64,000 nt of DNA from Papio anubis. Its lineage: Eukaryota > Chordata > Mammalia > Primates > Cercopithecidae. Where the stretch lies: contig NW_022161899.1 of NCBI RefSeq assembly GCF_008728515.1, positions 62,001 to 126,000 on the forward strand, read 5' to 3'. Each line of letters opens with the position of its first letter. The stretch's first letter is position 1. This document shows positions 1-10,772 of the stretch, in pieces. The position numbers and the translations under genes are program-made. The notes beneath the pieces are model-generated. The model was given only the letters and a program-made list of their open reading frames with translations. It was not told where the DNA came from and did no database searches.

Positions 1-399
1 TTAGGGGGTTTCATTTCCTGAACAGTGTCTTTGTGATTGTGGCTGAGCAGGGCTGGAGGCAGGAGGTAACGAAATACGGCTTTGCACCTGATCTCTTAGT
101 TTTCAAATCTAAGCGTTTCATCTTCCCACAAGCTAGGCAGCTCCCCTGAGTGGGGTCTTGTTCTCTCTTCTCCAACCCTCTCCACCCTCAGCCCAGTGCA
201 TGGTGTGAAAGCCCAAAGCCGCAAGTTCAATTTCTCAGGTTCTTTCCTCCCATCCAGCATAAGCCCAAGAGTTTCTCTTTAGGTATTTGAATACTTCCTG
301 AAATAGCAATGCCATTCCCAAAGCCCTTTTCTCCTGCCTCCTCACAGTAAGGACACAGCTTGTCCCTCATCCTACAGTAAACTCCTTGGACCTCTATTT
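1..399. other. No recognised feature
   Basis: Ordinary mixed-composition sequence with no repeat, RNA gene or convincing coding frame that I can identify. Confidence 0.5.
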
Positions 400-617
400 G
401 ACAACAATGTGACTCTGTGCCAGGTGCCAGCTAAGCACTTCACTCCAAGCAACTCCATGAGGCAAGTAATATCATTATCCTTATTTTTCAGATGAGAGAA
501 ATAAGGCTCAGAGAGGTCCTGTGACGTGCTTAAGTCCACACAGCTAATACATGGTGGAGTGGGGATTTGAACCTGGCTTCTGACCTAGAGTCTACTCTTT
601 ACCACCAAGTTGCTCTG
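400..617 (+). repeat. MIR SINE relic
   Basis: Follows the MIR order on the plus strand: 'gtgccaggtgccagctaagc', then 'cattatccttatttttcaga', 'aaggctcagagaggt', 'cacacagcta' and 'gatttgaacctgg'. Ancient mammalian SINE, diverged and without a visible target duplication. Confidence 0.85.
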
Positions 618-744
618 GGCAGGCACCTGCCTCTGTGTCTCCTTGAGCCTTTGTAGGATATTCCCTGATTGTTCTTTCAATCTTTCCTTCCAGCCTCCCA
701 TGCAGGTTCCACAGCTTTGTCAGTTTGACACAGTGCTGTGACTT

Positions 745-905
745 GACACAAACTCTGCATGAGGCTTGATCACTTACTGGCTGTGTGATCTTAGGTAAGT
801 TAATTAGCCTCTCTGGGTCTCAGTTCCCTCATCTATAAAATCAGATGCTATCTACGCATGGGTTACTGGGAGGGTGGTGTACAGGACTTAGCTCAGCACT
901 ACCAC
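745..905 (-). repeat. MIR SINE relic (antisense)
   Basis: Reverse-orientation MIR: 'cacttactggctgtgtgatc', then 'agcctctctgggtctcag' and 'ccctcatctataaaatcaga', then 'ttagctcagcac'. Opposite orientation to the MIR at 400-617. Confidence 0.8.
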
Positions 906-969
906 TAGTCGTTTACAATGTCATATATCTAAGACATTTATAATGATTATCCTACGCCTTCGTCTTTTA

Positions 970-1592
970 GGGCAGGGCTTGGTAAACTACAGTTCATGGG
1001 TCAAAACTGAACAGTTTTTACGTTTTTATTTTTTATTTATTTATTTTTTTGAGGTGGAGTTTCGTTTGTCACCCAGGTTAAAGTCCCGTGGTACGATCTC
1101 AGCTCACTGCAACCTCCACCTCCCGGGTTCAAGCAATTCTCCTGTCTCAGCCTCCTAAGCAGCTGGGATTATGGGCACGTACCGCAAACCCGGCTAATTT
1201 CTTTTTTTAATTTTTAGTAGAGATGGGGTTTCACCATGCTGGCCAGGCTGGTCTAGAACTCCTGATCTCAAATGATCCACCTGCCTCAGCCTCCCAAAGT
1301 GTTGGGATTACAGGTGTGAGCCACCACGCCCGGGCCACATTTAAAAATAGTTGAAAAATAACCAAAAACATAACATTTCATGACATATGGAAATTATATG
1401 TCATTCACATTTCAATGTCCCCAAATAAAGTTTTATTGGAATACACCACACTCATTTGTTTCCATAGCATCTATGACTGCTTTCACACTGCCATGGCAGA
1501 GCTGAGTACATTGTTGCAACAGAGACTGCATGGGCCGCTAAGGCAAAACTATTTTCTATCTGGCTCTTCATAGAAAATGTTTGCCAACCCCC
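970..1592. mobile_element. hAT-type nonautonomous DNA transposon split by an Alu
   Basis: The left end has 'gggcttggtaaactac'. The right end has 'gtttgccaaccccc', whose reverse complement resembles the left end, giving imperfect terminal inverted repeats. The interior 'aataaagttttattggaata' and 'tatctggctctt' match a common mammalian hAT MITE that I remember by its 'ggcaaact' terminus; I am not sure of the family name. An antisense Alu at 1030-1336 separates the two halves. Confidence 0.65.
1030..1336 (-). mobile_element. Alu (antisense, AluS-like), inside a hAT MITE
   Basis: T-rich tail, then 'gaggtggagtttcg' through 'ccaccacgcccgggcc'. Two-arm Alu read from its 3' end. It interrupts the hAT-type element spanning 970-1592, so it is the younger insertion. 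Confidence 0.95.
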
Positions 1593-1834
1593 ATTCTAGA
1601 ACATAAAAGTCTTATTCTAAAGGTACCTCCTGCACTTGAGCCCCTAGCAGTAAATATACAGCAGCAACAGTCTTGTTTATCTGCAGAACACATTGGAAGA
1701 AGTGGGTTGTGGAGCGCTGGCACAACACAAGCTTGGGACACAGGCAACAGACAATGGGCATTAGGGACAGAAAAGGTAAGAAGATAAGGTCACTGGCTGG
1801 GACTTAAAGAAACCCACCATCCTCTTCCGAACAG

Positions 1835-2298
1835 ACATACTTTATCATTTGGCTTCCAGAATTTCCCAACCTCCCTTGCACGTAGTGGGATCATGTGATT
1901 AAGGCCTGGACAATGACGTGTAAGCAGAATTGCTGTTCCAGCTTATAGAACACTTCCTTAAAATGTGCTAGCATGTGCTCCTCCCCTTTTCTTTGATCTT
2001 CCTTTTACCTTGTTGCCCAGAACATAGATGTGATGGCTGGGGTTCTGGCATCCATTTTGGACCATGAAGATAAGAACTACTTTCTAGGGGCAGCAGAATA
2101 GTGATGGAAATGGACTGGTTTCCTGAGAACTGGGAAGGACAGAGCCACAATCCAGCCCTGAATTGCTTGCCCCTAGACTTTTACATGAAAAAGAGAAAAA
2201 AAAATCCCACAAAAATAAAAGTGATTATATCTGCTGAAGCCATTGTTATTTTGGAATTTTTACTCTGAGATGAACTTACTAATCCTAACTGATATGGG
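1835..2298 (+). repeat. Possible ancient LTR relic
   Basis: Contains 'gggatcatgtgattaaggcc' and ends '...actaatcctaactgatat', a pattern I associate with old mammalian LTR elements of the MaLR/ERVL type. Boundaries and family are uncertain. Confidence 0.4.
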
Positions 2299-2579
2299 CC
2301 TTAGAGTGTTTTTTGGTGGTAACTTCCTCTTTTCTTCCCTTTTCAATTGTCCTTGATCTCCATTTAGACAGATGTCCCTGTCTGAAACCGTGGGAGAGTG
2401 ATGATGGAGAAGGAGACGGGCTGTCCCTGGGGATTGAGGAGGCAGTGGGGAGCGCTGCGTTTTAAGAGGCCTTACACCAATTTCTGTACCTACCCCCCTC
2501 AGCCTGGTAAACGAGGAGGTGCAGCACCTTCCTCTCAGCTTTGCACTGAGCCAGGCACATACAAAGATGTTTCCATTTA

Positions 2580-2901
2580 TTTTATTTTATTTTTATTTTT
2601 ATTTTTATTTTTATTTTTTGAGATGGAGTCTCGCTCTGTCGCCCAGGCTGGAGTGCAGTGGTGCGATCTCGGCTGACTGCAACCTCCACCTCCTGGGTTC
2701 AAGTGATTCCCCTGCCCCAGCCCCGTGAGTAGCTGGGATTACAGGTGCCCGCCACCACACCCGGCTAATTTTTGTATTTTTAGTAGAGACAGGGTTTCAC
2801 CATGTTAAGTCAGGCTGGTCTTGAACTCCTGACCTCGTGATCTGCCCGCCTCGGCCTCCCAAAATGCTGGGATTACAGGCCTGAGCCACCGTGCCCAGAC
2901 C
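2580..2901 (-). mobile_element. Alu (antisense, AluS-like)
   Basis: A (tttta)n tail at 2580-2620 is followed by 'gagatggagtctcgctctgt' and a full two-arm body ending 'ccgtgcccagacc'. Possible target duplication 'atttatttt' on both sides. Confidence 0.95.
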
Positions 2902-3061
2902 TATTTATTTTTTATGGCTTATTTTTTATGTCTTAAGCTAGCTACTTTATTATCATCATTTACTGTCTGATAGTCACCCAAGTACTAAAGGCAAGCATTG
3001 CCTTTATAAAATCGAGAACTGATCACTTCACTGTCTCCTCTAAAACTTTGGGTGCCCAACA

Positions 3062-3210
3062 TCTCACATTGCTATAAGGGAAAGGACAAAGTCCTTAGTC
3101 CAGCCACAAAAGCCCTTCACAATCTGGCTAAAGCCAACCTCTTCATTTCCTCTCCCACCTCTCCCACTCGGAAAACCTAAAGTGTAGCCACTGTGAGGTA
3201 ACCTACCAAC
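3062..3210 (+). repeat. L2 LINE relic
   Basis: 'ggacaaagtccttagtccag' followed by 'gcccttcacaatctggc' and 'cctcttcatttcctctccca' matches the well-known L2 3' region. Diverged and fragmentary. Confidence 0.65.
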
Positions 3211-3255
3211 GTCAGCCATCCAGAGGCATCCGGTCCCACAGTGTGGTGTACAGGT

Positions 3256-3270
3256 GGCCACCAGAGGGAC
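3256..3270. promoter_or_regulatory. Weak CTCF-like motif
   Basis: 'ggccaccagagggac' resembles the CTCF core but has A where the core usually has C after 'ggg'. It lies about 35 bases from the alternating tract at 3306. Motif resemblance only; occupancy cannot be judged. Confidence 0.2.
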
Positions 3271-3305
3271 TCTTCTCAAAGTTAACAACAGAATGAGTGT
3301 GCCTC

Positions 3306-3360
3306 TGTGTGTGCGTGCGCGTGCGTATGTACGTGTGTACGTGCGCACGCATGCGCGTGC
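3306..3360. repeat. Alternating purine-pyrimidine tract, potential Z-DNA
   Basis: 55 consecutive bases alternate strictly pyrimidine-purine as mixed TG, CG, TA and CA steps. I count ten CpG dinucleotides, dense for a primate genome in which isolated CpGs decay. Such tracts can adopt Z-form under supercoiling and are often length-variable. Confidence 0.85.
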
Positions 3361-3419
3361 CTGAGTAGCACGTGGGCTTGAAGGCTGGATTATCAACTTC
3401 CCCACCTAAGAGTAGGTGA

Positions 3420-3985
3420 TAGAAGATGCTGACCTGGATTGGGGCCTTGGGTTGGATCAGGCCCTGGGGAGCAGGGAGGAAAGGGGGGTTGGGAATGGAA
3501 GGAGGGAAGGAGCCCTGGCAAGTTTGGTATAGACCAGCTTTGCTTTCTTAACCCTCCCCATATGCATTCAGGGACGGAAGACAATGGAATACATTTTTGA
3601 GTTAGGGCTTGAATCCCTTGCTTTCCTAACTCAAGAATTCAGGGGCTACATAGAAATGGACAGCACAGTATCCCTCTCTATCTAATCTCACTTCCCCTAC
3701 TCAAGAATCAACTGGAGTCACAGAGTAAGGAATATTTATACTTTGTATTTTAGGAGAAAAAAATACATTGAGGTATAAGATAAAATATTTGCTCTCTGAT
3801 ACCTAATGAATCAGTATTTTATAAAAACCTAATTATTAGTCTTACAGAACTGAAGTTATTACTTAAGAGTCAGGTTGTTTAAAATATTGCATCTTTTAGG
3901 CTGCTTATATATGATTATTTTATGAAACCAGAATGATGACAACATGGTTTATAATTGTCATTGCTTTCGTGACCACATTTTGGCT
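3420..3985. other. No recognised feature
   Basis: Mixed sequence, GC-richer to about 3580 and AT-rich afterwards. No repeat family or coding frame that I can support. Confidence 0.4.
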
Positions 3986-3989
3986 ATTT

Positions 3990-4412
3990 TAGAATGAAGT
4001 TCAGTTTCCTCAAACTGATGTTCGAGACCCTTAAGCATATGACCCGCATTTCCGTCAGGCAGCTGGGCAATCGTAGTGCCCACTCCCAGGTGCCTGTTCA
4101 CTTCTCTCTTTCGCTGTCAGAGTTCTTCATGCTAGGAACTTGTCCTGCCCTCTCCTTTGCCTTCGAAATACAATCCCTTTAGAGACAGCTGTTCTGTCTT
4201 CCTTAGAATCTGCAGCACAGACTTCAACACTGTAGAATATATTATACTGTATCTGTTTCTTCAAGTTGCGTGTGCAGAAGCCTCATTCCTAAACAAAACT
4301 GTAAGCTACTTAAAGATGAGGAGCCTGACATTCTTTTCTATTTCTCTTCTTTCCTTTTCTTTTTAAATTATTAGGGTCAGGCCAGTAGCAGCAGGCTGTC
4401 AATAAATGTCTC
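3990..4412 (+). repeat. Possible L2 LINE 3' region
   Basis: 'acttgtcctgccctctcctt' and later 'aactgtaagctacttaaag' and 'caataaatgtc' are in the order expected for an L2 3' end. Strongly diverged; the first part is the weaker. Confidence 0.45.
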
Positions 4413-4639
4413 CGAATTACCGCTAAATTTGCCACTTGTTCAAAGGCAGGCATTTGACTTGGAAGTGCACTAGGAGCTAAAGGGAACCAGCAATCATAAA
4501 ACCTGGTGAAATGCAATTTCCTGTTTTGTGTAGCACTCGAGTCAAATATTTCTGCTCTATCTCCTAGGAAATATAGAACAAATTGAACTTGAAAAAATGT
4601 AAGGAAGTCATCCTGAATGGTTGCTAAAGAAACAAAATA

Positions 4640-5330
4640 AAGCATCAGGTTTTCCTAACCATGGATTCCACAGCTGACAAATTGAATAGTAAGGCCAGCC
4701 TTGGCCATGTGTGACCCAGAGCCAGCCGCCACCTGTGCAGGTGTGGCTCATATTCCATTATTTTCCATTGGTTTTGGTTAACATTTACATCCTCCACTGC
4801 AAGTGAGAGGCTGACTGGAGGGTGGTCTCCTGGCAGCCAAGGCAAAGGGCCAAGGACCAGATGGCAGCGGGTATGTGTGGAAGGGCCAGCGGTCCTTCTG
4901 CAGAGTCCCCGGTGTTGCAGGCCTGGGGCGCAGCAGTGGAGGCAGAGGCCAGAGTACATTTCCAAGACCCTCCTTCTGCCAGCTGCTTCTGCTGGGGGTC
5001 TGCCTGCGAGAGGCACTGATAGAAGCTGAAAGCAGGAAGAAGAAATGAGGCTCTGTGGCCTCCTGCCCCTTGAAGGGGCCTCTGGTCATGGCAGCAGCCA
5101 GAGGGTGTGGGCTCCTGGTTCCCGATGAGGACCCCGCGCAGCCCCGTCAGCACAGTGGCAAAGCCTCCAACAGGCCAGTGCTGTGCTGGCCGGTCGGGTG
5201 CCCGCATCCTGATGTCTGGGCGATCTCCTTCTCCCTTGTGCTCCCCCAGCCCCTTCAGCACCTTTGCAACTAGTTTTCTGCATGAAATCCCAGCCTCAGA
5301 ATGAGCTCTGTAAGGCTGGGTCCACACCTG
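4640..5330. other. GC-rich stretch with overlapping open frames, no recognised gene
   Basis: Open frames exist on both strands, the longest on minus at 4785-5327 (180 codons). None has a recognisable domain. Several overlapping frames at once are expected when GC content is high and stops are rare. A pyrimidine tract followed by 'cccccag' near 5250 looks like a splice acceptor, but isolated acceptor-like sites are common. An unrecognised exon cannot be excluded. Confidence 0.4.
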
Positions 5331-5425
5331 GTAGAGGGGCTGCAGTGAGGGGTATGTTCAGCAGGCCTGAATTTCAGCCATAAATTTGGGGATAAGATAA
5401 ATAGTTCATTTCCTTTGCTTTGCTT

Positions 5426-5731
5426 TTTTTTTCTTCTTCTTTTTTTGAGACAAGGTCTCGCTGTGTTGCCCACATGGGAGTACAGTGGCACAACCATGGC
5501 TCACTGCAACGTCAACCTCCCGGACTCAAGCAATCCTTCCACCTCAGCTTCCTGAGTAGCTGGGACCACAGACTTGCACCACCACACTTGGCTAATTTTT
5601 ATAGTTTTGTAGAGACGGAGTCTTACAAAGAGTCTTGCCCAGGCTGGTCTCTAACTCCTGGGCTCAAGTGATCCTCTCACCTTGGCCTCCCAAAGTACTA
5701 CGATTACAGGTGTGAGCCACCTTGCCCAGCC
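5426..5731 (-). mobile_element. Alu (antisense, AluJ-like)
   Basis: 'gagacaaggtctcgctgtgt' with old-type positions such as 'cgtcaacctcccgga' and 'gggctcaagtgatcctctc', ending 'ccttgcccagcc'. Divergence fits the oldest Alu class. Confidence 0.93.
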
Positions 5732-5733
5732 AT

Positions 5734-6690
5734 GTTTGCTTTTCTTAAATACACTTAATTTAACCTTCGAGTCCAGTGACTGCTGGGCAGTCATCGCTAG
5801 GGCTGTGCCTATGTCCAGAGGAGCACAGAGGTTCTGGCCATTCTTGGGGCCAGGCACTGGCGAGGCCCCCATGTTGCAGTCAGCAGGCCCCCACTGTCTT
5901 AGTCTGCACCGCGCTTCAGGGCTGCCCGCTCTATTGGGCCTTCTTCTACTGGGAGCACAGGAGTCTTTGTGAAGTCTGGGGCCCAGGCCTAGGATGCAGC
6001 CTGCCTGGGCCATCGCACAGTGCTTCCCTGTGAGGTCCTGCCACCTCATGAGCTCTGCCAGGGAATAGGATGCTCGCCCTGTTTCCTAGTGGGAATCACA
6101 CACTTGTCTCTCTTGTCTCTACCCTAGAGGAATTTCCTTTGGGTCTGAGACAATTCTTTCCCCTTCTCTGCTTCCTTCAAAGTCCCTCCATCTAATCTCA
6201 ATAAGCCTGTGCTTTTGGAAATAAAAGCTAGGAAGGGGCCTGGAGGGAGCTACCACTTCCTGCCCTGCCTCAAATCTCCCCTGAGGTAAGGAGGCCAGGA
6301 TCTCCTATCTGCTCAAATGGGGGAAGGGAAGGAGAACTCCAGGGAGAAGAATTTAAACTGATTTCTTCCAAGCTTCTCCTGCCAGAATTGAATATGCCCG
6401 GGAGCTATATCACTTCTGTAGCATTCCTGCCAATATGCCCTAACCTGAATCTAACCATGAAGAAACAACCAAATTCAAATTGAATAACAGTCTACAAAAT
6501 GTCTGCCTGTGCTCTTCCAAAATGTCAATGTCCTGAAGGAAAAAGGCCAAGCAAGTCTTCAAGGTGAAAGGAGACTCAGAAAGACATGACAGCTAAGTGC
6601 AGTGGGGATCTTGAACTGGAAGGAGGATTACGAAAAAAAAATGCTACAAAAGATGTGGTTGAGACAATTGTTAAAATTTGAGTATCTATG
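5734..6690. other. No recognised feature
   Basis: Mixed sequence, GC-richer at 5780-6060. Open frames here are short and lack domain signatures. Confidence 0.4.
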
Positions 6691-6696
6691 TGTCTG

Positions 6697-6744
<48 letters not shown>
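6697..6744. repeat. (TCTA)n tetranucleotide microsatellite
   Basis: About twelve uninterrupted TCTA units abut the A-tail end of the antisense Alu at 6745, so the array probably expanded from that tail. Expected to be length-polymorphic. Confidence 0.97.
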
Positions 6745-6745
<1 letters not shown>

Positions 6746-7016
6746 TTTTGAGATGGAGTCTCAGTCTGTCACCCAGGTTGGAGGGCAGTGGCGCGATCTC
6801 GGCGCACTGCAACCTTTGCCCCGGGATTCAAGTGATTCTTCTGCCACAGCCGCCTGAATAGGTGGGACTACTGGTGCATGCCACCATGCCTGGCTAATTT
6901 TTGTATTTTTAGTAGAGATGGGGTTTCACCATATTGGCTAGGCTGATCTCAAACTCCTGACCTCGTGATCCACCCACCTTGGCCTCCCAAGGTGTTGGGA
7001 GCCACCACGCCTGGCC
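6745..7016 (-). mobile_element. Alu (antisense, AluS-like) with 5' end deletion
   Basis: 'gagatggagtctcagtctgt' through 'gccaccacgcctggcc'. The usual 'ttacaggcgtga' segment is missing after 'ggtgttggga', a deletion of about 12 bases near the element 5' end. Confidence 0.93.
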
Positions 7017-7104
7017 TCATCTGTATATTATACAGGGGTATTATCATAGCGTTGAATTTCCTTTGTTCATTGTATCGAGGTTATGTAAGAAAGCATCCTT
7101 GTTC

Positions 7105-7401
7105 TTTTTTTTTTTTTTTTAGACGGAGTCTCGCTCTGTCGCCCAGGCTGGAGTGCAGTGGCCGGATCTCAGCTCACTGCAAGCTCCGCCTCCCGGGTTC
7201 ACACCATTCTCCTGCCTCAGCCTCCCGAGTAGCTGGGACTACAGGCGCCCGCCACCTCGCCTGGCTAGTTTTTTGTATTTTTTAGTAGAGACGGGGTTTC
7301 ACCGTGTTAGCCAGGATGGTCTCGATCTCCTGACCTCGTGATCCGCCCGTCTCGGCCTCCCAAAGTGCTGGGATTACAGGCTTGAGCCACCGCGCCCGGC
7401 C
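7105..7401 (-). mobile_element. AluY (antisense, Old World monkey type)
   Basis: Low-divergence AluY with 'gtggccggatctcagctcac', 'cacctcgcctggctag' and 'ggcttgagccaccgcg'. Flanked by the duplication 'catccttgttctt'. Young insertion. Confidence 0.97.
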
Positions 7402-7481
7402 AACATCCTTGTTCTTAAGATGCACACTGAAGTATTTCAAAGAGGCATGATGTCTTCAATGGACTCTCAAATGGTTCAGCT

Positions 7482-7624
7482 ACACATATATACATACAAA
7501 CACATATATACATGTATACACACCTATGCATATATGCATACACATATAAACATATATGTATATATCATACATATGTATTTAGAGCATATGTACATATAGT
7601 CAAATTGTATATATATGTATACAT
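7482..7624. repeat. AT-rich (TA/CA)n tract
   Basis: Degenerate mix of ATAC, ATGT and TATA units with many small palindromes such as 'gcatatatgc'. Probably an old interrupted dinucleotide repeat. Confidence 0.8.
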
Positions 7625-7629
7625 TAAGC

Positions 7630-8750
7630 AAGTGAAATAAGATATTAACAATTGATGAATCTAGGCAGACTGTGTGAGAGAGTTGGCTTACTCTCAGAGG
7701 GGAAACAGGTCTGCCAGTGACGCGTCTGAACTAGCACGAAGACCACAGCAGACAAAAGCTCCCATGGACGCCACATCAAGTTACCAGGACGGGAGCAGAA
7801 GCAGGTGATGAGGCCCATGTTTCTCCCAGGAATGAAAAGTGAAGGCTTTGGTGGGGGATGCAGAGTTGGCCCAGGGAGTGGGTGGTGGTGGTAGGAATTG
7901 GATTCAGTTAAGGAAGAGCTACAAGATGGAATGTATCAGAGGGGCTCTGGAGAATTCGCAGGATTCTACTGAGTGGTGTGTGGGTTGAAAGCAGAGGGTT
8001 TCAAAGCAGCCGTGGACAGGGCTGGCTCTGGATGGGGTCTTAGGAGGGTAAGGAGAGTAGAGGAAGGGTCCCAGGTTCCTGATCACTTGGCAAGTAGTGG
8101 GCATAATAATTTCTAATAATTTCTAATAATTTAGTGGGAGTTGAACATGTTTCAAGTGAGGCAGAGTACAAGGGGGTTGTAAGGGAGAAAACAGGTTGCG
8201 GCTTAGCTAAAGCGTAGGCAGGAGCCATTGCAGGTGCTGAGCTGACTCACCCCCAGTGGAATCTTCTCCACCATGTGGTTACCTCAGCTGGACGATGATA
8301 AAAGGTAGCTGGCTGCTCTTGAACCTGGGGTGGTATATCAAAAGCAAATCCAAAGAGGCTGTAATCAGACAGGTGAGTGTTGGCTGTGGACTGAGGCATC
8401 AGTGATCATGAAGATCTGGGCCAAACTCACAGGCTGCTCCGGCCTTCTGCATGGATGTGTATGTGAGAGGCAGGAGATAGCCCCTGGTCTCCTCCTGAAG
8501 AAATGCTCTTAGGCGTTGTGAGAAATGTAGGTGTACAAGGGACCAGAGGGAAAAGGGTATGACCCTGTGGGCAACACCACATTCAAATCTTGAGAGGCGG
8601 TTTCAGGCGCTCATCCCAGCCAACCATACGGGGTACCCACGTGTTAGCTCGTTACTGTGTCCAGTGCCCTGACAGCAGCATTGCATAATGTGGCAAACCC
8701 TCACCAGGGATGCTGGTGTGGAGGAGTCCAAAAGGCTAAGAAAAGGCAGT
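7630..8750. other. No recognised gene; short decanucleotide repeat inside
   Basis: Mostly unassigned unique sequence. The unit 'taataatttc' is repeated three times at 8104-8133, the last copy with one change. Open frames are short and show no domain. Confidence 0.5.
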
Positions 8751-8754
8751 TTCA

Positions 8755-9060
8755 GGCTGGGCGTGGTGGCTCACACCTGTAATCCTAGCACTTTGGGAGG
8801 CTGAGGCAGGCAGATCGCTTGACGTCAGGAGTTCAAGACTAGCCTGGCTGACATGGTGAAATCCCGTCTCCACTAAAAATACAAAAAATTAGCTGGGCAT
8901 GGTGGTGGGCGCCTGTAATCCCAGCTACTCGGGAGGCAGAGGCAAGAGAATCGCTTGAACTTGGGAGGCGGAGGTTGCAGTGAGCCGAGTTCGCTCCACT
9001 GCACTCTAGCCTGGGCAGCAAGAGTGAGATGCTGTCTCAAAAAAAAAAAAAGAAAGAAAG
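8755..9060 (+). mobile_element. Alu (sense, AluS-like), first of a same-target pair
   Basis: 'ggctgggcgtggtggctcac' to an A tail carrying 'gaaagaaagaaa'. Preceded by 'aaaaggcagtttca' and followed by 'aaaggcagcttca', a 13-14 base target duplication with one difference. Confidence 0.96.
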
Positions 9061-9073
9061 AAAGGCAGCTTCA

Positions 9074-9376
9074 GCCAGGCGCAGCGACTCACACCTGTAA
9101 TCCTAGCACTTTGGGAGGCCCAGGCAGGCGGATCACCTGAGGTCAGGAGTTTGAGACCAGCCTGGACAACATGGCGATACCCTGTCTCTACTAAAAATAC
9201 AAAAAGATTAGCTGGGCAAGGTGGTGCATGCCTGCAATCACAGCTGCTCAGGAGGCTGAGGCAGGAGAATCACTTGAACCTGGGAGGTGGCAATTGCAGT
9301 GAACCAAGATTGTACCACTGTACTGTAGCCTAGGTGAGAGAGTGAGACTCCATCTGAAAAAAAGAAAAAAAAAAAA
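9074..9376 (+). mobile_element. Alu (sense, AluS-like), second of a same-target pair
   Basis: 'gccaggcgcagcgactcac' to an A-rich tail. Preceded by 'aaaggcagcttca' and followed by 'aaaaggcagcttcg', so the same short sequence occurs three times around two consecutive Alus. Confidence 0.96.
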
Positions 9377-9379
9377 GAA

Positions 9380-9735
9380 AAGGCAGCTTCGACCTTCCAT
9401 TAATCATCACCCCAGGAGTGGGGGTCGGGGAATTGGATCTATACAGCTGAAAATTCAGAATTTCACAGAACCCAAGGAGTGGAAGGAGAGGTTAAAAGGG
9501 TAACAATGAGATCGTTATAAGGTGCAGTGGAGTTATATCAGGCATGTATTTCCTCAGTAAATTCTAATGTCTGTGCTAGAGGCTGCAGTAAAAGGCAGAG
9601 GGAGAAAGAGGAGAGAATGAGAGCAAGAGCAGGTATGAGAGAAAAATAAACCCCTGGGGTGCCTCACCACTCCTTGTTGTCCTTTACCTGGGCCACACCT
9701 TTGAAAACAGTCCTTTTACTAAGTGTCATTTAATC
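9380..9735. other. No recognised feature
   Basis: Purine-rich in part (9590-9650). No identifiable repeat or coding frame. Confidence 0.4.
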
Positions 9736-9737
9736 AT

Positions 9738-10111
9738 TGCTAGCTTTGAATATGTCCTCTCCAAAATGCATGTGTTGGGAATTTAATCCCCATGCAACAG
9801 TGCTGTGGGGTGTGGCCTCTGGGAGGTGCTCAGGTCCTGAGGGCTCTGCTCTCATCAATGGATCAATGCCATTATCAAAAGGGCTTGCAGGAGTGGGGTT
9901 GCCTTCAGCTCTTCTGCCATGTGCAAATGAGTTCTTCTCATGCTCTTCTACCTTCCACCATGTGAGGGCACAGTAAGGAGGCCCACCCCAGATGCCAGTG
10001 CTTTGGTTTTGGACTTCCCAGCCTCCAGAACCGTGAGAGGATACATTTCTGTTCTTTATACATTACCTAGTCTCAGGTATTCTGTTACAGCAGCAAAAGT
10101 GGACTAAGATA
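9738..10111 (+). mobile_element. MaLR LTR (MLT1/MST-like)
   Basis: Starts near 'tttgaatatgtcctctccaa', has 'aatttaatccccatgcaaca', 'ccaccatgtgagggcacag', 'cagcctccagaaccgtgaga' and ends 'gcaaaagtggactaagat'. This is the characteristic order of a MaLR LTR. Diverged solo copy. Confidence 0.8.
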
Positions 10112-10465
10112 GTCACCCTCTGTGACTGCCTATTGCTCCTTGCCAGAGCCTTGTCCTAGACAATGGCAAAGGTTATTTAGACTGTATGGGATACTGGCAT
10201 TCCACGCATTTAGAGGAAAATATTATCCTCAAAGCTTTTTACCTGGAAATGGTGCAGTTAAATACATACCTGTAGATGTAGTGGCTTTTATCAGTAGAAC
10301 AGAGAAGCCAAAACCCAGGCCACACTCTGGTGACTGATCACTTAACTCCCAGAGTCCAAGCTGATCCCATTGGGAGCCAAAGGGTACCACTGTGCCATGT
10401 GCGTGTGTGGGCAGGGGTGTGGAGAAAGGGGATAAGGATGCTTCTAGGTTTAGGTGTTCCCTGCT
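10112..10465. other. No recognised feature
   Basis: Unassigned unique sequence leading to the target duplication of the gapped Alu at 10480. Confidence 0.4.
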
Positions 10466-10479
10466 CAGATCCAGGACTC

Positions 10480-10772
10480 TTTTTTTTTTTTTTTTTTTTT
10501 TNNNNNNNNNNNNNNNNNNNNNNNNNNNNNNNNNNNNNNNNNNNNNNNNNNNNNNNNNNNNNNNNNNNNNNNNNNNNNNNNNNNNNNNNNNNNNNNNNNN
10601 NNNNNNNNNNNNNNNNNNNNNNNNNNNNNNNNNNNNNNNNNNNNNNNNNNNNNNNNNNNNNNNNNNNNNNNNNNNNNNNNNNNNNNNNNNNNNNNNNNNN
10701 NNNNNNNNNNNNNNNNNNNNNNNNGGCCTCCCAAAGTGCTGGGATTACAGGCTTGAGCCACCGCGCCCGGCC
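10480..10772 (-). mobile_element. AluY (antisense), most of it hidden in an assembly gap
   Basis: The poly-T tail enters the N run and 'ggcctcccaaagtgctggga' to 'ccgcgcccggcc' leaves it, flanked by the exact duplication 'agatccaggactctt'. The visible 5' end has 'ggcttgagccaccgcg', the young monkey AluY form. Confidence 0.93.
10502..10724. other. Assembly gap, 223 N
   Basis: Run of N inside an AluY. The length is close to that of the missing part of one Alu. Confidence 1.

Noticed and set aside
3064..3405. 113-codon minus-strand frame with repeated TRTYARAR text
   Set aside because: Translation of the alternating TG/CG tract and an L2 relic.
5225..5260. Splice acceptor before a putative exon ('ctccttctcccttgtgctcc' then 'cccag')
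   Set aside because: No matching coding frame, donor or known protein; such sites are frequent.
4785..5327. 180-codon open frame on the minus strand
   Set aside because: GC-rich stretch with frames open on both strands and no domain, so a stop-poor composition is the simpler explanation.
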